A stretch of DNA of 64,000 bases from ECT2AJA-110-A sp035399845 (GTDB lineage Bacteria > Planctomycetota > Phycisphaerae > UBA1845 > UTPLA1). The notes under the pieces are model-generated. The model did no database searches. It had not been told where the DNA came from and was given only the letters and a program-made list of their open reading frames with translations. Shown here piece by piece: positions 46,071-54,649 of the stretch (its first letter is position 1; each line of letters begins with the position of its first letter). The position numbers and the translations under genes were made by a program. The stretch lies in NCBI GenBank assembly GCA_035399845.1, contig DAOPJV010000030.1, forward strand, positions 11,136 to 75,135, in the 5' to 3' direction.

Positions 46071-46704
46071 GGTTCCCTCCAACCGTCTGGTTTGCGCCTG
46101 AGAGCCGGCCGATGATCTCGTTCAGATTGTCGTGGGCGCGCGTGAGTATCTGCTTCTGAAGCGAGTCGCGTTTGACCGCGTTGGCCAGCAGGAGATTCAG
46201 GTCCAGCTCCAGCAGAGGTCCATTGCAGGATTGAAGGGCGGCGGCCACGCAGGCCAGCGCGGGATGGTTGCTGAGGCCGATGTTCGCGATTCTCTCCACT
46301 GAGTCCCGCGCAAATCGCAGTTGGTTTCGTACACGAGCCCGCAGCTCGTCGGGATCGAAAGGCTTGATCACGTAGTCCGTCACGCCCGCGTCGAAACCCG
46401 CAATGACCTGATGCGTCGCCGCGAGCGCTGTCAGGAAGATCACGGGCGTGGGCAGGATCGACCTGCAGAGTCCGCGGCGCATGCGTCCCGACTCCATTCG
46501 TCGAATCCGTCGAAGCGTTTCGTGTCCGGACAGCGCCGGCATGGAGACGTCGAGCAGGATCAGATCGGGCCAGGCGTCGCCGAAGGACCGCAATGCGTGT
46601 CGCGGATTGTCGTAGGTCAGCGGTTCGTAGCCGGATCGTCGGAGACATCGGCGTACCGCAGCCAGGGCATTGCGATCGTCATCGATTACCACGATTCTTG
46701 CCAT
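46063..46704 (-). CDS. Response regulator with helical C-terminal part
   Basis: 213 residues. The receiver has IVVIDDDRNALAAVRRCL, LILLDVSMPALSGHETL, IFLTALAATHQVIAG and YVIKPFDPDELRARV. Residues 130-213 are helical with no known output (ALACVAAALQSCNGPLLELDLNL, a hydrophobic pattern split by a Cys). It could be a small histidine-phosphotransfer-like or binding domain, but no clear phosphoacceptor His was found. It starts the tightly packed part of the island, 267 bp after the sigma-54 activator gene. Confidence 0.82.
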   Translation of the reverse strand: MARIVVIDDDRNALAAVRRCLRRSGYEPLTYDNPRHALRSFGDAWPDLILLDVSMPALSGHETLRRIRRMESGRMRRGLCRSILPTPVIFLTALAATHQVIAGFDAGVTDYVIKPFDPDELRARVRNQLRFARDSVERIANIGLSNHPALACVAAALQSCNGPLLELDLNLLLANAVKRDSLQKQILTRAHDNLNEIIGRLSGANQTVGGNHE

Positions 46705-46881
46705 GCGTCCGTCGTCCTCGTGTTTCAGACGTCGGCGTCGTCCGTCGCTCCGGCGGCGAACGGCGCCCGTCTTCCCGACACGCGGTACAGCATTCGTCGT
46801 GCCAGTCGGTGTCGACCTGCCGGGACCGCCTCATTCACGCCGCCGACGAGGGAATATCGGCGGAGTCTCTGCTCCGGTCAG

Positions 46882-46908
46882 GCGCCTGTCTCAGATTGAA
46901 ACAGGCGC
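46882..46908 (-). terminator. Hairpin between activator gene and packed regulator genes
   Basis: GCGCCTGT (46882-46889) pairs with ACAGGCGC (46901-46908); a smaller CGGAG-TCTCTG-CTCCG hairpin follows. On the minus strand this is about 60 bp after the activator stop. No T-run follows, so it may be a partial terminator or mRNA processing site. Confidence 0.45.
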
Positions 46909-46970
46909 GCATCGGATTGATGCGCGGTCGGGTCATTCTGATCGCGTTCCGGGCCCGCCGACGAGGACGG

Positions 46971-48425
46971 CTATTCTGAGATTCCGTACTTCCTGAGCTT
47001 TCGATAGAGCGTCGCCGCCCCGATATCGAGAATCTGTGCGGCGCGACGTCGATTGCCGCCGGCGGCCCGGAGCGCGGCCAGAATCGCGTCAACTTCGTAT
47101 GCGGCGAGTGTTCCCGGGCGAGGTCGAGCGCCAGTCGCGCGCGGATCCGCGGCGTCGCCGGTATCTGTCGCGATATCATTCGCAATGGTCAGACCCGCGC
47201 CGATGCGCACCTGTGGCGGTAGATCGGATTCGATGACGCGATCGCCATGCGTCAGCAGCATGGCGCGAAGAATGACGTTGTCCATCTCGCGGACATTGCC
47301 GGGCCAGTCATACGCGAGGAGTGTTCGCAGGGCGCTTTCATCGAGCGTTACCGACGCGCCGACGGACGGTTGGTGCTTTTGCACGAAGTGCTCGATAAGC
47401 CGCGTGAGGTCCTCTCGCCGATCGCGAAGTGGTGGAATCGTGATTTCCATGACATTCAGGCGATAGTAGAGATCCTCGCGAAATGTACCCTGCCGGACAG
47501 CCGCTTCAAGGTCTTTGTTCGTCGCCGCGATGAAGCGGACGTCGATATCGTGCGTTATATCGCTGCCAACAGGTCTGAGCCGTCGCTCCTGCAGGACGTG
47601 GAGCAGCTTGACCTGAAGATGGGGCGCGAGTTCGCCCGCTTCGTCGAGGAACACGGTTCCACCTTCCGCCGCCCGAATCAAACCGTCGCGCTCGTCCTCA
47701 GCGCCGGTATAGGCGCCGCGAGCGTGACCGAATAATTCGCTCTCAATCAACTGCGGTCCGATGGCCGCGAGATCGACGGCGATGAACGGCCTGTCATGTC
47801 GCGAACTCATTCGGTGGATTTCGTGCGCCAGCAGGCTCTTGCCGGTTCCCGTTTCGCCGCGAATCAGGACGGTGGCGTCGTTGGAGGCAATGCGCTCGGC
47901 GTTCCGGAGGACGGAGCGCATGACTGGCGAATTGCCCGTGATGAACCGCGGTGGTGAGGCCCCCTGGATTGCGGCGTCTGCGCGGGCGCCTGTGCGCCTC
48001 GACCAGACGCTGCACGCCGACCAGACGCGATCGCGGAGGTCCTGAACGTCGAAGGGTTTCTCGATGAAGTCGTCGGCGCCATTACGCGTGGATCGCACCG
48101 CCTCCTGAATCGTCCCGCGCCCCGTCAGAATGATCGCCTGCGTATTGGGGCTGTGGCGTTTCAGTCCGAGGAGGACGGTGTATCCGTCAACGCCGGGCAT
48201 GCTCAGGTCGATGATTGCCGCCGCGAAGTAGTCTGGTGATCTCTGCGTGATTTCAAGAAGTGCGCTCTCACCATCGGCCGCCTGAGAATGGACGACATCG
48301 TCGCGCCGAAGCACGCGGCGAAGTGAGTTGCGTATCAGGGGATCGTCGTCGACCAGGAGAATCCGGAGCTGCGCGTCGGCGGTCGTCGCGGTGTCGTGCG
48401 CATGCGTGTCCTGATGGCTTCTCAT
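46971..48425 (-). CDS. Sigma-54-dependent response regulator (NtrC family) with GAYTGA loop
   Basis: 484 residues from ATG 48425. The receiver has LLVDDDPLIRNSL, AAIIDLSMPGVDG, LTGRG and FIEKPF. The AAA+ core has Walker A RGETGTGKS, the loop GAYTGA (237-242) in place of GAFTGA, Walker B GGTVFLDEAGEL and AATNKDLEAAV. WPGNVREMDNVI ends the core and a Fis-type helix-turn-helix (AAGGNRRRAAQILDIGAATLYRKL) ends the protein. It should activate RpoN promoters when phosphorylated, probably by a kinase of this island. The start is uncertain; the frame is open 34 codons further upstream. Confidence 0.9.
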   Translation of the reverse strand: MRSHQDTHAHDTATTADAQLRILLVDDDPLIRNSLRRVLRRDDVVHSQAADGESALLEITQRSPDYFAAAIIDLSMPGVDGYTVLLGLKRHSPNTQAIILTGRGTIQEAVRSTRNGADDFIEKPFDVQDLRDRVWSACSVWSRRTGARADAAIQGASPPRFITGNSPVMRSVLRNAERIASNDATVLIRGETGTGKSLLAHEIHRMSSRHDRPFIAVDLAAIGPQLIESELFGHARGAYTGAEDERDGLIRAAEGGTVFLDEAGELAPHLQVKLLHVLQERRLRPVGSDITHDIDVRFIAATNKDLEAAVRQGTFREDLYYRLNVMEITIPPLRDRREDLTRLIEHFVQKHQPSVGASVTLDESALRTLLAYDWPGNVREMDNVILRAMLLTHGDRVIESDLPPQVRIGAGLTIANDIATDTGDAADPRATGARPRPGTLAAYEVDAILAALRAAGGNRRRAAQILDIGAATLYRKLRKYGISE

Positions 48426-48988
48426 CGCTGATCCCGGCCGTCGTTTCGGGGACTTCTCGGACGCCCGCGCGTCCAGGGCGGTTCCTGCAGGCTCATCGGG
48501 CCGGCGGTTGACGACGATTCGACGCATTCCGATGAAAAGATGCTGCGCGTCTCAATAACCCGCTGAGTCTCAGCAGAAACCGAACCCGATGTAATGAAGT
48601 GACCGATGGGGCGGGAGCAATGGATGACGCGAATGGTCCTTGCCCTGACGTGTTGGCGCCTTCGGGGAGGAAGAAATCGCGGGCGCGCAGCGAGCCGCTC
48701 GGAGGCCGTATCGAGGTCGTCAGGACCGCCGTGTCCTGAAGTCTGGCGCGTCCGAATACGTGGCGCCGTTTTCTGCCGCTTCGCCGGGCGGGGCGTTTGC
48801 GGAACGATCGCAGGGCCGGGTCGCCGACCGAAATGGCGATTCCGCGCGCGGCAACTTATGATGTGTTTCATTGATCGGCCGATGGATACGTCGTACGGCG
48901 ACGGTATCGTGCTGAAGTCGGTGAATCGTCCGGAATGCCCTGACCGATTCACATCGTTTTCGTGAGTGCCTTTTGGCGTTGCTCCTGG
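48426..48988. promoter_or_regulatory. Divergent intergenic region between activator and ECF genes
   Basis: 563 bp. Open frames exist on both strands but lack family features and overlap each other. I found no clear -24/-12 (GG-N10-GC) element or repeat. It should hold the promoters for both flanking regulators. Confidence 0.4.
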
Positions 48989-49549
48989 ATGGAACCGCTT
49001 TCGCAAGCTGAATATGAGGGGCTCCTGACGGCGCTGACCGACGCGGACCGTTCGTCGGCGTCCCGCTGGCTGCCCGAGGTCTATGAGTCGCTCCGGAACC
49101 TCGCCGGAAGTTACATCCGCGACATGGGACCGCAGATGACGCTTCAGCCGACGGCGCTGGTCAACGAGGCGTATCTGCGTCTCGCGGACAAACGTTCGGA
49201 ATACTGGAACGGCAAGACACACTTCGTCGCAGTCGCGGCGCGTGCGATGCGCTACGTCCTGGTCAACGCGATTCGCGATCGGCATGCGGCCAAGCGCGGT
49301 GGCGATGCGAGGCGTTTTACGCTGGCGGGGCTGGACGTCGGCAATGGCGCGACAGTGGTCGATATCGTCGCGCTGAACGATCTTCTGGAATCGCTGATGA
49401 CTCGCAGCGAGCGACAGGCCAGGGTCGTCGAACTTCGCGTCTTCGGTGGGCTGACAATCGACGAGGCGGCGGACGCCCTCGGCGTCTCGGCGTCAACCGT
49501 CAAGGCGGACTGGACCGTCGCCTGCGCGTGGCTCAAGGCGCAGCTCTGA
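48989..49549 (+). CDS. ECF-like sigma factor, planctomycete-expanded family (TIGR02999 type)
   Basis: 186 residues from ATG 48989. Characteristic stretches are LPEVYESLRNLAGSYIRDM, MTLQPTALVNEAYLRLAD, THFVAVAARAMRYVLVNAIRD and RHAAKRGGDARRFTL. The region 4 helix-turn-helix is RVFGGLTIDEAADALGVSASTVKADW. The family is greatly expanded in planctomycetes, often with a Ser/Thr kinase gene nearby; none is seen here. The frame also opens at GTG 48962. It is divergent from the sigma-54 activator, so it could be under that regulator. Confidence 0.87.
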   Translation: MEPLSQAEYEGLLTALTDADRSSASRWLPEVYESLRNLAGSYIRDMGPQMTLQPTALVNEAYLRLADKRSEYWNGKTHFVAVAARAMRYVLVNAIRDRHAAKRGGDARRFTLAGLDVGNGATVVDIVALNDLLESLMTRSERQARVVELRVFGGLTIDEAADALGVSASTVKADWTVACAWLKAQL

Positions 49550-49809
49550 ACCCCAGCAACGCGGGGCATCCACAGCATGTGATCACTTGAATTCTATCGG
49601 TATGAAGCGATCTTCTCCTGGTTCCGGGATGCGCAAGATTCAGTCTCGATGTCCGGCGCCCTCAATGGCCTGGGAGCCCGCATTGTCGTTCGCCATGGCG
49701 TCCGCCTCTGATAGTCTGCGTCCCTCAACGTGTCGAGACGATTCTAAACGGAAGCCGTATCCGGCCAGATCAGGTGTAGTTCACCGGTCTCGTTGGAAAG
49801 GATCGGCGC

Positions 49810-50562
49810 GTGCGGACTCCGGCATTGTCTGACAGGAGAAACTTCGAAACGAAACGAGTGATCAGAGGTGACATTTTCAACGACTTCAGAGACCGAGATT
49901 CTGGCGCCGTGTACAGCGACATCGAGTTCATAAGGCGCCGATTTCAAGAATGTGCTGTGTCAATTACCTCAGATCCGGCAAAGAGAACCACGATTCGCAG
50001 GATGCGGCTTACGAACTGTATTCATCGCCATTGCCTGATCTGGCTGGCAATCATCGAGGATGTCGTGATCGATGGCCTTGACGCGGGCAAGGGAGGTATT
50101 CTCATTGCCGAGGGTTGCGCTTTTAAGCATGTGGTCCTTCAAGGCGACGTCGGCGACATTAGGATCAACAACTCGGTTCCTCAGTCCTCGAAACCGAAGT
50201 CAGCAAGGGTCGCTGGAGCAGAGACGCGTCGACGAGGCAAATGCCGAATTCTACAAGCGTGTTGACTGGGCGCTGGATATTTCCAATGCGCATTTCAGGA
50301 CTGGCGAGGTTGAGGGAGTCCCGCCCGCGCTTGTGCGGCGTGATCGCGAAACGCAGTTTGTCCTGCGGAGTCGCGCTATTGTGGAAGGGAAATGGCGTGC
50401 GTTGACTTGTCCGGGACCTTTTGGAGGCCGCTGCTGGAGTTTTATCAACTGCATGATGTTGGTGACATCATTTTGATCGCGCCGAAGGCGAGTAAGGACT
50501 TTGAAAGACAGCTGCGAGGATTGCAGGCGTTGCGCGAAGCCGGCGTCCTGGATGAGGATTGA
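49810..50562 (+). pseudogene. Frameshifted hypothetical gene
   Basis: Three consecutive segments read as one plausible protein only with two frame changes. Frame 1 gives VVIDGLDAGKGGILIAEGCAFKHVVLQGDVG up to about 50180. Frame 2 gives EANAEFYKRVDWALDISNAHF and VPPALVRRDRETQFVLRSRAI to about 50395. Frame 1 again gives VDLSGTFWRPLLEFYQLHD and APKASKDFERQLRGLQALREAGV to the stop at 50562. Together they resemble a widespread uncharacterised family with a DWALDIS motif. The true start is unclear. Either the gene is decayed or the assembly has two indels. The DNA is A+T-richer than average. Confidence 0.65.
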
Positions 50563-50684
50563 CTCCCAAGCTGCACACAATACACGCGCCGCGAGCATCT
50601 TGCAGAAACAGACCTTCCCCTACGGCTTGGTCCAGTATCGCTCGTGGTACTCGCAGTCGTCGGGCGTTTTTGCTGTGGCACACT

Positions 50685-51515
50685 CTAAGTCCTGGCTACG
50701 ACGGGGATTTGCCATGACCCGGCGCCTCTTGTGTCCTCAAATGCGGCGTGGAGCAGCCAGGAGATGCGCGGACGATCGAACGACGTTTCAGGCAATCCCT
50801 CGGGCAGAATGAGATCGAACTCCGCCGCGCCCTTGTTGCAGTCCACGTGAAATATTGACTCATGAAGCGTTTCTTCATCACGGACGCATACGACGTGGAT
50901 CTTCAGTTTCTCAGTCGAATCACGTGAGTGCGGTCCAACGATACTGACACGGCGCGTCCTTCCGCAGATCAGCGGACATTCACGCAGGATGAGTTCAAAC
51001 CTGTTGCGGGGCCTCAGGCGACGCGCCCGACGGATGTATGCAATCACGGTAAGTATCAACGCAAGACCGATCAGCCCCAGAATCGCCTGGTCGATTCGAG
51101 CGAACATGGCCATGAACCGGCTGGGGCCCCCGTCGAATTGCGACGCGACATACGCCAGAGAGATTCCCAGAAGGAGAAAGGCTGCGCATCCCGGAAGCGA
51201 ACGGATATAGGATGCGTTCGCTTTTTGGCCCCGGCCGTTCCTCCAACTGGGTAACCACTGATCGATCCGATCCGGCTGGTGTCGCTTCCCCCTCAGGATA
51301 TTCATTTCGTATCGCAGAGCCGGTAGCGCCGTTCCTACGCATTGGGCCCAGCCCGCGATGATGGCGCCGGACACAAGGGCGCCCAGACAGCCATCAGAAG
51401 CTCTGAATACCAGGCCGATCGCGAAGAGCCAGGACACGACGCTTATCAGCACGAGGCCCACAATTCGAGAACGGATCTGCGCGCGTTGGTCGGGTGTTGT
51501 ATTGACTCTCTCCAT
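50685..51515 (-). CDS. Four-helix membrane protein with beta-rich C-terminal domain
   Basis: 276 residues from ATG 51515, with GAGGAA upstream. Hydrophobic segments are IVGLVLISVVSWLFAIGLVF, CLGALVSGAIIAGWAQCVG, GCAAFLLLGISLAYVA and ILGLIGLALILTVIAYI. The last 100 residues are beta strands such as KIHVVCVRDEETLHESIFHVDC and ISWLLHAAFEDTRGAGSWQIPVV. The end resembles the C-terminal part of DUF3592-like proteins. Function unknown. It sits in an A+T-richer, gene-poor area next to the frameshifted gene, in convergent orientation. Confidence 0.7.
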   Translation of the reverse strand: MERVNTTPDQRAQIRSRIVGLVLISVVSWLFAIGLVFRASDGCLGALVSGAIIAGWAQCVGTALPALRYEMNILRGKRHQPDRIDQWLPSWRNGRGQKANASYIRSLPGCAAFLLLGISLAYVASQFDGGPSRFMAMFARIDQAILGLIGLALILTVIAYIRRARRLRPRNRFELILRECPLICGRTRRVSIVGPHSRDSTEKLKIHVVCVRDEETLHESIFHVDCNKGAAEFDLILPEGLPETSFDRPRISWLLHAAFEDTRGAGSWQIPVVART

Positions 51516-53045
51516 CGATTCCTCGCGCGTGGCCCCGATTCCATTACGCTGTCGATACTCGTCCACGTGCAAACTCGCAGATTCGTAAGTCGTTCGGTTT
51601 CGCGTCGAATTCGGCGACAGGGCGAAAGTAAGCTCGGCCGTTCATGGCGGTACGCTTAGTCAGTGAGTCGCATGGCCCAATTCTATTCGCCTGGCCGCGC
51701 GTCCGGGACGTGTGAGCGCCCATCGTCGGCTTCGCTGGTATCCGTTTCATGCACTCCCACCGGCCGACTGGATGGGAGGCCCAACGGACCTAGGATCCTC
51801 TCGAAATCGGGCTCCAAATGTGTCGGTTTTGTCGGGTTTTTCGGGGCGACAAATCGCGTAACTTTCGCGGCGATCGCTGGTTACGGGTGTCGGTGCCGTC
51901 TACCCCCGACACGCCTCTTTGGGGCGGCACTTCTGTCACGAATCACCTCGTTTCGCGCTTTCGTCTCTACCACATTGGGGCGGCCGTGTAGCGTACCCTG
52001 GGAAGACGTCTCGAGGTCTCCGAGCGTGCGTAACATGACCGGAATTCGCTCGAAATTCCGGCCTTGCTACAGAGGCGATCGACCGTCCGCTGCGCCCGAA
52101 TCGTGATCATCTGTCCGTACAACGGTTGTACAATCCGTTCCTCGGACTTCCAGGCCGTCGCGGACCTGCGCCGCGACTCTCGACGGGGCGACGCGTTTAG
52201 GGCATATCGTGAGGTTTGCGTTCGCTTTCAGAAGCGTGGCGGCAAGAGAACCGTTGAAGTTTGATTTTCGCGCGGGAATCGTAACACCATTCCGTCGTGG
52301 AAATCGCCGACGCAAATTGCTGATCCGTGACTTCTAGGGCGGACATACGTGTGTCGTTGCTTGGTATTCCGAACGGTCGTTCGCTGGCCGATGAGTCCAG
52401 ATTCTGAAGAAGGCTATCCACTTGCGCGATTGCAACGGTTTGAGGGCTCGGTACGACGGTCGCTCTTCCATTCTACGCTGACTTGAGATGCGGCGATCGA
52501 TGCATCCCGATCGACAACAGTTGTCAGTTCGATGGGGAGGCGATATCCGTTAGGTCGCCGGCGCTTTGTGTCTTCGTCGCGGCACGATGAATTTGGCAAT
52601 TGGCATCACCTCGGCAACGTGTCAGTAGTCACCGATCCAAAAGATCGATATAAAGATGAGAATATAGACTTGACATCCTTCGGCAGCGCGCCATTATTCG
52701 CACGAGGTTCTTGGGCCGTCGAGACGTGGGGATCTCGACCGACCTGAGATTGACTTTCTCCCACTCAATGGAGCGGAATCGCGTCACCGACGTTTATCGT
52801 CGGCATGGATGCAGTCAAAGGCGAAACTCGTGCGCGCCAATGCGGACGATGACTCAGCGGAGCGGCGATCTCCGCCGCCTCCGACGCGACACTTCGACGA
52901 CCCATCACGGCCGCCATCGGTCTTCCGCAACCTCAATCGACCATCCCATGACGTCGTGAACGTCGTGCATTCGTTCTTCTGTAGTTGGGTGATCGAGTGG
53001 ACGGGGCATCGCCTGCGTCGAATCCGGCCAAGCCGTCCCGGCACG
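51516..53045. other. 1.5-kb stretch without a recognisable gene
   Basis: Only short open frames are present and none has a domain, ribosome site or codon pattern that stands out. Base composition is lower in G+C than the rest. No inverted repeat, IS end or array was seen. It may be decayed coding sequence or the remnant of an insertion. Confidence 0.5.
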
Positions 53046-53771
53046 CTAAGTACGCCGGTTGGCACAACGGTGTTTCCGCAGGCAAAGCGGCACCGCGGCC
53101 AAAACGCCGAGGCACGCGGTCGTCGGCTCCGGGATCGCGTTGACGTCGAAGTGGGCTGTGCCAATGCCGGTGGCGAGCGCCGATCCGGAGACGCCGCTGT
53201 CCGCGTCAATGATGAAGGAGTAGAGCATAGTGTATGTCTCGTTGGGTGGGATGAGGACATCGGCAAAATCAACGTTCAGGACGCCCACTTGAGGACCATT
53301 GATTGCCGTGCTGTAACTGACGAGCTCTCCAGCAATGTCCTGCGGCGGATCGAGCCTCGAGATTCCCAGCCCCAAATAAGCCCTCATCGGGTCGCGAGTC
53401 AGGTTGTACTCAAACTCCGACATGCCCGAGATCAGCAACGGGACTGGCGAGTTGATATAGATGAATGCTCTCGCGGTCGCCCTTCGATCTACGCCGGGAA
53501 TTGCTGGAATCTCCAACTCGGTGTTTGCATGGAAAGTACCTCCGTTTGCATTCCACCAGAATTGATACGACGCGCTCGACTCGAGACCCGCGGCAGTGAC
53601 CGAATGTTCAGCAAAGAACGGCGAGACGGGGTCTCGAAACCGACTCACTTCTCCATCGATGTTACCCGGAATCACACCGACCGACAGGGTCCAGTCCTGG
53701 ATGAAACCTGCCATGGCCGGGTATGCCGATGCAGTGGTGATCAATACGAGGGCGAACGTCAGCCGGAACAT
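53046..53771 (-). CDS. PEP-CTERM secreted protein (paralogue A)
   Basis: 241 residues from ATG 53771, with GGAGGGAG upstream. The signal peptide ends YPAMAG. The mature part is a beta sandwich with FIYINSPVPLLISG, NETYTMLYSFIIDA and GTAHFDV. The end, IPEPTTACLGVLAAVPLCLRKHR, has the PEP motif, hydrophobic helix and basic tail sorted by an exosortase. No exosortase gene lies in the window. It is a tandem paralogue of the next gene: both share the FIYINSPVPLLISG stretch and the promoter region. Confidence 0.83.
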   Translation of the reverse strand: MFRLTFALVLITTASAYPAMAGFIQDWTLSVGVIPGNIDGEVSRFRDPVSPFFAEHSVTAAGLESSASYQFWWNANGGTFHANTELEIPAIPGVDRRATARAFIYINSPVPLLISGMSEFEYNLTRDPMRAYLGLGISRLDPPQDIAGELVSYSTAINGPQVGVLNVDFADVLIPPNETYTMLYSFIIDADSGVSGSALATGIGTAHFDVNAIPEPTTACLGVLAAVPLCLRKHRCANRRT

Positions 53772-53794
53772 GAGAACTCCCTCCAAGCAACTGA

Positions 53795-53824
53795 ATTGTA
53801 TCCGCAAGCGGGCGGCGGAATCAA
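53795..53824 (-). promoter_or_regulatory. Promoter of PEP-CTERM paralogue A
   Basis: On the minus strand TTGATT (-35, 53824-53819) and TACAAT (-10, 53800-53795) are 18 bp apart. They lie about 25 bp before the ATG at 53771. The same block precedes paralogue B. Confidence 0.65.
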
Positions 53825-53837
53825 AAGCTTGGGCGTC

Positions 53838-54554
53838 TCATCGGCGTCGTTTAGGTCTCCTCAAAATCAGCGGCGACACGGCCATAGCGCCAAGCCACAG
53901 CGTCGTCGGCTCCGGGATCGCGGCGACCTCAAAGTGGGCGGTGCCCACGCCTGTTGCGAGTGCCGTTGTGGATACATCGCCGCTCGTGTCAATCACGAAC
54001 GAATACTGCATGACGAATGTCTCGTTGGCTGGAAGCAACACATCCGTGAATTCCGCAGCGAGCGTCCCCATGCGCGGACCGCTTGTCGTTGTGCTGTAGA
54101 GATCCGCGTCCGCCACAACCACACCAATCCCATCCTCTGTACTAATCCCAAGTCCGGCAATGGTGAACATGGGATGCCGCGGCAGATCGTAATCAATCTG
54201 CGACGTGCCCGAGATCAGCAACGGGACCGGCGAGTTGATATAGATGAAACCGGCCGTCGTCATCCGCCGGTTGACGCCCGGGAGCGCAAGCAGGCGGATG
54301 TTGGTCGTGATGTCAAACCTTCCGCCAGTCGCTCCTCCATCGAAGTCGTAGGCGGCCGTGGCTGTCGAGCCAAGCAAATCAATGCTGTGGGAGTCGAGGA
54401 ACGGCAGCACCGGCTGGCTGAATCTAACAGATTCGATATCTGCATTGCCTGGGCTGAACACGACAGCAAGGTACCAATCTTCAATGAAACCTGCGCTTGC
54501 GGGTGTGGGCATAGCCGTGGCGAGCAGGACGAGGGTGATCGTCAACCGGAACAT
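53838..54554 (-). CDS. PEP-CTERM secreted protein (paralogue B)
   Basis: 238 residues from ATG 54554, with GGAGGGAG upstream. The signal peptide ends PASAG. The fold repeats that of paralogue A: GFIEDWYLAVVFSPGN, FIYINSPVPLLISG, NETFVMQYSFVIDT and GVGTAHFEV. The tail is IPEPTTLWLGAMAVSPLILRRPKRRR (a PEP motif, helix and basic end). The two genes are separated by 66 bp and each has its own promoter copy, so they arose by tandem duplication and diverged in the middle. Role unknown; presumably displayed in the extracellular matrix. Confidence 0.83.
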   Translation of the reverse strand: MFRLTITLVLLATAMPTPASAGFIEDWYLAVVFSPGNADIESVRFSQPVLPFLDSHSIDLLGSTATAAYDFDGGATGGRFDITTNIRLLALPGVNRRMTTAGFIYINSPVPLLISGTSQIDYDLPRHPMFTIAGLGISTEDGIGVVVADADLYSTTTSGPRMGTLAAEFTDVLLPANETFVMQYSFVIDTSGDVSTTALATGVGTAHFEVAAIPEPTTLWLGAMAVSPLILRRPKRRR

Positions 54555-54577
54555 GAGAACTCCCTCCAATCAACTGA

Positions 54578-54607
54578 ATTGTATCCGCAAGCGGGCAGCG
54601 GATTCAA
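54578..54607 (-). promoter_or_regulatory. Promoter of PEP-CTERM paralogue B
   Basis: On the minus strand TTGAAT (-35, 54607-54602) and TACAAT (-10, 54583-54578) are 18 bp apart, with the same spacer core CCCGCTTGCGGA as paralogue A. Some 50 bp up to the start codon are nearly identical between the two copies. Confidence 0.65.
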
Positions 54608-54649
54608 CGCCCGCAATACAAAATGGCTCAGGTCAAAGGAGGTTCTACC

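Noticed and set aside
48606..48965. 119-residue open frame before the ECF gene
   Set aside because: Arg/Cys/Trp-rich composition, no ribosome site and no family; lies in the divergent promoter region.
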